A stretch of DNA of 23,822 nt from Silene noctiflora (Eukaryota > Streptophyta > Magnoliopsida > Caryophyllales > Caryophyllaceae): the NCBI GenBank assembly GCA_009801015.1, contig VHZZ01003311.1, forward strand, positions 45,003-68,824. The letters run 5' to 3'. Each line of letters opens with the position of its first letter. The stretch's first letter is position 1. Shown piece after piece: positions 19,026 to 23,822 of this stretch. The notes beneath the pieces are model-generated. The model saw only the letters and a list, made by a program, of their open reading frames with translations, was not told the DNA's origin and did not search any database. Position numbers and translations under genes: made by a program.

Positions 19026-22000
19026 CTGTCCATTAGAAAAGCCCTTGTTACAGAACCAGAAAATGAAGTGTAAATATAAACGACTTGTTGAAGAGAGTAG
19101 ACCTCAAGTGTAGAAAGAACAGGTGCTGGTACTTCAGCCAAATCCTTGAGGTTCCGATGAGGCAATATCACCCGCTTTATACCATATCGATGTGCTGCTA
19201 ACACCTGCTCATATCACGTAAAACTAAGCAACCATTTACAAACAACTGGGTTACCATGATTGTACAAAGATGGTAGCAATTTTCAGCGCCATACCCAGTG
19301 TTTTTCCGAATTCTACGTAACCTTAGCTATGTAAAATCATAATCCCTCCATTCATTTTGGTTTACTACATTTTACGCAATCCCCCTCACAATTTTTCATA
19401 AATGAAGCAAACTCAAATGAAGGAAGTATGAGATACTCCTAAATTCAATGAATAAAATTTAAGGTTACACTAGTTAGCCCGAGGCACTTTTAATTGATTA
19501 CTCACTATCAACATACTCATCATTTACGGAGTACTTGGTAATACACATTGCTTTGTGAAAAAAAAAAAAATTAAAATTATAAAACCCGAATTGGAGAGAA
19601 CTCAGCTTCCTTGATTCTACAAATTGAGGAATAATGAGCTAGAGCATCGACGAAAGAAACTAAACAATGAAAGGTATGAAATAAGTAGTAGCTGACCTTA
19701 TCCTTAATACCACCCACAGGAAGTACAAGACCCCTTAAAGTTATCTCTCCGGTCATTGCTGTATCTGCCCTCACTCTTTTTTGACTTAACAATGACACCA
19801 ATGCTGTAACCAATGTCACTCCTGCCGATGGCCCATCTTTAGGGATAGCCCCTGCAGGAAAATGTATGTGAATATCGCGCCCCTTCATTATGTTGGCATC
19901 AACAGCTGCTACCAATTTTAGATCACTGGCCCTTGATCTTACCTGTTTTCGTCCAAATATAACAAGGAAGAAGCAATCTCTGTTAAGCAAAAATCCGCAA
20001 GTGAAAGTACATGCAGCTCCTACAACCCTATCCCACACCAGCAAAAAAATAAAAAGAAATAAAAAAACGCAGCCATCCAAACTCGTAAGGAAAAACCTGA
20101 AGAACACTCAAACCCAAGTTGACCACATCCAAAACAACATGGCCAAGAATAATCCGCTTTGGAAAAAACCTTGATAATCATCAACCCCAAAACCACAAGA
20201 TTTACCTGACCGATAATCACTGACCTCGAAAGTGAGCTGAACAAAAAAAGACCCAAAGTTCTAGTGTCCAGATCCGAGCTTGACAGGTCAACCGCACCCC
20301 CAACACGGTAATATAAGATCAGTGGGTTTTAGATTAGTGAGAAGACAACTTGAATTGATTTACAACTTCACTGCACCTACCACCACCAGAACCACCCCAC
20401 TATCATAACATCTGAACCAACAAAACCATCACCTATGTTACTTCGACACTTCATATGAGGTCACGTACCCGTGTCCGACACTCGATCCTTGGACATTGGT
20501 ACGACACTCAGACACTTCATTTTAGACCAAAAACGTTGACAATTTTTCATAGAATAGCCGTGTCCGACACTTGGATACGCACCCGTGTCCGACCCTTCAT
20601 GCCGAGTCGGAGTAACATAGACCATCACGATACTAGGAATACATCGATAAATTCTCCTATAGTCCTATGATTTATTTTCGTGAAAAAATAATTTGGGGAG
20701 AGTGGATCGGAGAAATAGTGGCCCACAACATCAAAATAATGGGATTGAGAGACGACCGCAAAGGGAGGAGGAAGGGGATTTGGAGAGAGGATGTGTCGGA
20801 GTCAAGAACAGGAGGGATGGTGTCGGGAATGGTCGGAGAGAGAAAAAACAACAGTGCCGCGCGAGAGAGAGGATTCAAAGAGTTGGAGAAGGAGCAGGTG
20901 GAGTCAGCGCTTCCCAGAGGTGGTTCATAGTGTGGCTGGTGCTCAACGCCAGTGGGTTCGTGGTCAACAATGGTGTGGTCGTTTGGCTTGCTGGAACAGG
21001 AGGAGATGCCTTAGGGGTGGATGGCCATGGCAGTTGATTACTTAATGGTGTAATTAGTGTATGGTTAATGATTAATTGATTAAGTTAAGTGAGATTTGGG
21101 TTAGGTTATTAATGAAATATTTTGTTATTATATGGATATTATCAGGATAACTTGATAATTTGATGGCATAAAACTTACTAGAAAGGGAAAGAAAGAGAAG
21201 TGAGAAGAAAAAAGAAAAACTTCTTAAAAAGGAATATATGAAGCAATTAGGAGGAAGGAGGGAGTACTTGTTAAAAATGACAGGAATTACAAATCTTATC
21301 GTGAAGCAACCTGAACAAGTTTGTTTAAAATAGGCTTCTCACTTGCGACTTGGAGGTTAAAAGTTCAAACTCCCAGAACAAAAGTTAGGAGGGATCCCTC
21401 TAAGGGCGTGGCTGAGTAGGACTGGTTGGTCCATATGGTTTAGCAAATGCGGCAAATCCTTGAAAAGACGCTAAATGAAAATGATCTAGTGATAAAGAAA
21501 AACAAATTACCCAGGTAAGAGCAATTTGTGCTGATTCCTTGATAACACTGCCAAGCTGGCCAGTCAGCCGTAATTCGCCCTTCCCAGCCATTGTAGTGGC
21601 CTCAACAAACTGAACCTCTCCACCGTGAACAGTCCACACCAGCCCGACGGAGACTCCAGGATTCGCAACTCTTTCTGCAGTTTCTCTATCATCATACCTT
21701 GGTGGCTGCGATCACAAAACTCATTGTGAGGGACTAAAAAATTACTGGCTAGCTATATGCAAAAAATGAGGAACTCTACAAAAGATAAATGCTAAAACAC
21801 ATAAAAATGAGGCACCCGTTGTATCATTCCTATTCTGGCAAAAGCTAAGAAATAAATTAGCAAAAGTTAAGAAATCACACATTCAGAGAATCATCAATGT
21901 GGATTGGATAGCGTTAGAGACTCAGGGCTAGTGGATGATAGGTCAAAGGTACGAATCCCCCTTCCCATTTATTGTATTGGCCTTGCGCCTCACTTCACGC

Positions 22001-23822
22001 AGACAAAACAAATAGTATCGCCAACATAGAGAAAGAAAGGGGAAGGATTAGACGGAGAAAGAGTACGAAAAAACTCACACCGAGAACATTTTCAAGCAGA
22101 GTCTCATCCACGATCAGAGGAGACGTAAGTCGCAAAGCATTTGAAAAATCTTGATTATTGAGGCCCATGGTAATCACCTCCATTTCTACTTCTTCTCCGT
22201 CAGCAAGTCTGCTTTCCAGAATAGGTGAAGAAAGCTGATGGATATCTTTACTAACTGATGTAGCATTATCTTGCTCCGCAACTTTTACAGCTGCTGCACG
22301 AGCCAATGCAGACAGATTTCGCTCTAAATCCCGAACACCAGCTTCTCTAGTATATCCGTGAATCACAAGTTTCACCATATCCTGACCGTAGAGAACAATA
22401 AGAGTTTAAGAATGATAAGTGGTATCCTTGAATACAGGGCCTGACACTTGATAGAGATTGCCTTCTCACAACAACAAAAAAATACTAGTGTTTGAGGAGG
22501 TGGTGGTGGTGAGTAGCGGATCATATCATTAGCTTAAATGCTCATGGAAAGTATAGTTGGCAAGCTGATTTAGATACAATATATAATATAATGAGTGGGA
22601 GCAGTGGGAGCAGTGGGAGCTCTTTGCTTCAAATAGAAAGCGCATGGAAAATGCAAAATAATTGAAGAATATATCAATTAGATAGGATAATGAACACATT
22701 ATTCACAAGGGAACACATTCAATGTTTTCTTCTTCGAACCTCGCTCCCTTCACTATTCATCGAAGTGGTCTTCCTATAGAAATAAATAGTAACTACGAAA
22801 GAATGTCCTTATATACGAAATAAGAAAATTCCTACTTCTCTATACCCACTGAAAAAACGATTAAAATAACGAGCATACAGGTAAGCTCGTCTAAAGACTG
22901 ACTTGACAACTCCATAATGCTTTGGCTTTAAAGCATCATATTGCATGTTAATGGATAGCAAAAACATCTATTATATATCAAAGATACTGCCAGGAACAAG
23001 TAGTAGGAAACAGCAAGTGACGAGTATCACTACAGTGACAACAGTTGAATTTTCTGATAAGAACTTCTAGTACACATTGAGTACCAAGAAATATATGATG
23101 CATACTTTGCAAGGAGTAGACGAGGGCAAAATAGAAAAATCTCGAACGATACATGAGAATAGTTATATCATTAGAATGCCTAGGGGTAAGCATTTGACCA
23201 CTAAGGAGGTATTCTGAGTCTCTGAGAAGGGAAGTTAGACAGGGATATAAAATATTATCAAAGAGAGGAAGGTATTAAAAATTCAAAAATTGAGGATGAC
23301 CGGGGAAAAAACACAGATGATAATTACATTTGGATAATTTGAAAAGAACAAAAACAAACAAGCATCATTAAATCAAGAGAAGATCGATGGAGGGACTGAA
23401 AGAAGCTATAAAAATTAGATCTGAACATTTCTTATGAAGCCCTAGAATTTTGTTGAGGTTGACTTTGGTATATATGGCTCCTTAAATCAATCTCCTTTGT
23501 TCTGTTTATAAAGGTGAATGATGGGATAATGCCCATAAGCGAAAAGGAGAGATGAAGACATGTGCGCCCACCCACGTGCCCTCCCACAAGCTGTGCAAAG
23601 ATTTGGAAAAGTGAATACCTCTGGAATCTGAAGGAAGGCAGAACTCAATCCATGTTGGTCTAGGACTCTTGGTAAAAGATGTTGCATAGCAATGTTGAGC
23701 TTCTCTTCAGGTGTATATCCAGGCAGTTCTATGACTTCCATCCTATCCCGGAGAGGTGGAGGGATAGGCTGCATTTTATTTGCAGTTGCCACAAAGATAA
23801 CATTTGAAAGATCATATGGAAC
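18942..23822 (-). CDS. LON2: LON2, peroxisomal Lon protease (last six exons; 5' part outside window)
   Basis: Exons in coding order: 23822-23619 (partial), 22381-22079, 21705-21511, 19942-19697, 19204-19103, 19025-18942 (stop TGA at 18944-18942). All introns are phase 0 with GT..AG borders. The 377 visible residues match the end of the ~888-residue Arabidopsis LON2, so about 510 N-terminal residues lie past the right edge. LON2 is an ATP-dependent AAA+ serine protease of the peroxisome matrix that degrades damaged proteins and sustains matrix import. The first exon holds VPYDLSNV and the sensor-1 region [21 protein letters not shown], which distinguishes it from mitochondrial LON1. [11 protein letters not shown] (sensor 2) is in the second exon. 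The catalytic Ser is in PKDGPSAGV and the Lys in VGGIKDK, both in the fourth exon. The last residues are PWRLQAML, not the expected SKL ending. It is convergent with UPF1. Confidence 0.95.
19342..19426. mobile_element. Short Stowaway-like MITE in a LON2 intron
   Basis: TA at 19340-19341 and 19427-19428 flank an 85-bp element. The left end ATCCCTCCATTCATTTTGGT and the reverse complement of the right end, CTTCCTTCATTTGAGTTTGC, are imperfect inverted repeats. It lies in the intron 19205-19696; the rest of that intron shows nothing else beyond an A run at 19560-19570. Confidence 0.65.
20443..20620. repeat. GTGTCCGACACT repeat block, LON2 intron
   Basis: CCCGTGTCCGACACTCG (20468-20484), CCGTGTCCGACACTTGG (20558 on) and CCCGTGTCCGACCCTTC (20582 on) are three copies of one short unit, and partial units (TACGACACTCAGACAC) lie between. 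Such CGTGTCCGACAC blocks recur in many plant genomes, but I cannot name the family. It lies in the LON2 intron 19943-21510. Confidence 0.6.
20660..21060. other. GC-rich block in LON2 intron, origin unknown
   Basis: This block is far richer in G than the intron around it (GGAGAGAGG, GTCGGAGAG and GGAGGAG runs on the plus strand). Overlapping frames stay open on both strands: plus-strand 20693-21037 for 114 codons and minus-strand 20878-20672 for 68. Neither looks like a known domain and no splice or start context favours one. A captured gene fragment in a mobile element is one explanation. Confidence 0.35.
21251..21264. mobile_element. Lone Stowaway-type end
   Basis: GAGGAAGGAGGGAG followed by TA (21265-21266) looks like the right end of a Stowaway MITE. 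I could not find a matching left end upstream, so only a fragment is claimed. Confidence 0.35.
21315..21410 (+). mobile_element. SINE-like fragment with a tRNA B-box, LON2 intron
   Basis: CTTGGAGGTTAAAAGTTCAA followed by ACTCCC (21349-21374) resembles a pol III B-box (GGTTCAAACTC type), preceded by an A-box-like region. tRNA-derived SINEs in plants look like this. No poly(A) or T tail and no target-site duplication were found, so it is a fragment at best. Confidence 0.35.
21905..21985 (+). mobile_element. Second SINE-like fragment, LON2 intron
   Basis: GGTACGAATCC at 21948-21958 resembles the pol III B-box GGTTCGAATCC, and GGGCTAGTGG about 25 bp upstream resembles an A-box. It lies in the 373-nt intron 21706-22078. 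It could equally be a tRNA pseudogene remnant; no cloverleaf can be drawn. Confidence 0.35.
22382..23618 (-). other. LON2 intron, mostly featureless
   Basis: This 1237-nt AT-rich intron holds three perfect copies of AGTGGGAGC at 22594-22620 and a GGTGGTGGTGG run at 22499-22509. Otherwise I see no mobile element, RNA gene or conserved block. Confidence 0.6.
22594..22620. repeat. 9-bp minisatellite, three copies
   Basis: AGTGGGAGC is repeated three times without mismatch. It lies in the LON2 intron and has no evident function. Confidence 0.85.

Larger units (their letters stand above)
19103..21705 (-). other. LON2: LON2 proteolytic (P) domain exons
   Basis: Three exons encode the Lon protease domain: 21705-21511 (PPRYDDRE... 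to ALTW, opening with GVSVGLVWT), 19942-19697 (VRSRASDL... to GGIKDK) and 19204-19103 (VLAAHRYG... to STLE). The Ser-Lys dyad is intact: Ser of DGPSAGV and Lys of GGIKDK. HIHFPAG and MTGEITLRG are typical Lon P-domain blocks. The intron between the first two is 1568 nt and filled with repeats. Confidence 0.93.

Noticed and set aside
20693..21037. 114-codon plus-strand open frame as a gene
   Set aside because: It lies antisense inside a LON2 intron, has a repetitive Arg/Gly/Glu composition set by base bias, and overlaps other equally open frames. No domain is visible.
21905..21985. Intact tRNA gene
   Set aside because: Only the B-box and a weak A-box are recognisable; no acceptor stem or anticodon arm can be formed.

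Overview
The window is nuclear DNA of a flowering plant, most likely a eudicot. Exons are short and codon-biased, introns are AT-rich with GT..AG borders, and the introns hold Stowaway-like MITEs with CTCCCTCC ends next to TA. The two proteins match their Arabidopsis counterparts almost residue for residue. Nothing prokaryotic, organellar or viral is seen.

Two conserved genes lie tail to tail. On the plus strand (407-16911) is a complete UPF1 gene, the RNA helicase of nonsense-mediated mRNA decay. I read 29 coding exons totalling 3801 nt, or 1266 residues; the frame stays open through all 28 junctions. On the minus strand (23822 down to 18942) are the last six coding exons of LON2, the peroxisomal Lon protease, giving 377 residues; the first ~510 residues lie beyond the right edge. 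The ~2 kb between the stop codons holds both 3' ends and an unidentified coding-like remnant.

The rest is intron and repeat. UPF1 introns carry at least five MITEs, one nested inside another, RTE-type LINE remnants in introns 16 and 23, a ~650-bp inverted-repeat element in intron 26, and several tandem or direct repeats. LON2 introns carry one short MITE, two SINE-like tRNA-derived fragments, a GTGTCCGACACT repeat block and a GC-rich block of unknown origin.

The genes do not share a pathway: UPF1 acts on cytoplasmic mRNA, LON2 in the peroxisome matrix. In Arabidopsis they also sit close together (AT5G47010 and AT5G47040), so the pairing looks like old microsynteny. The oddest gene-level point is that the predicted LON2 C-terminus ends Ala-Met-Leu rather than the usual Ser-Lys-Leu peroxisomal signal. 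I found no convincing undescribed multi-gene system.
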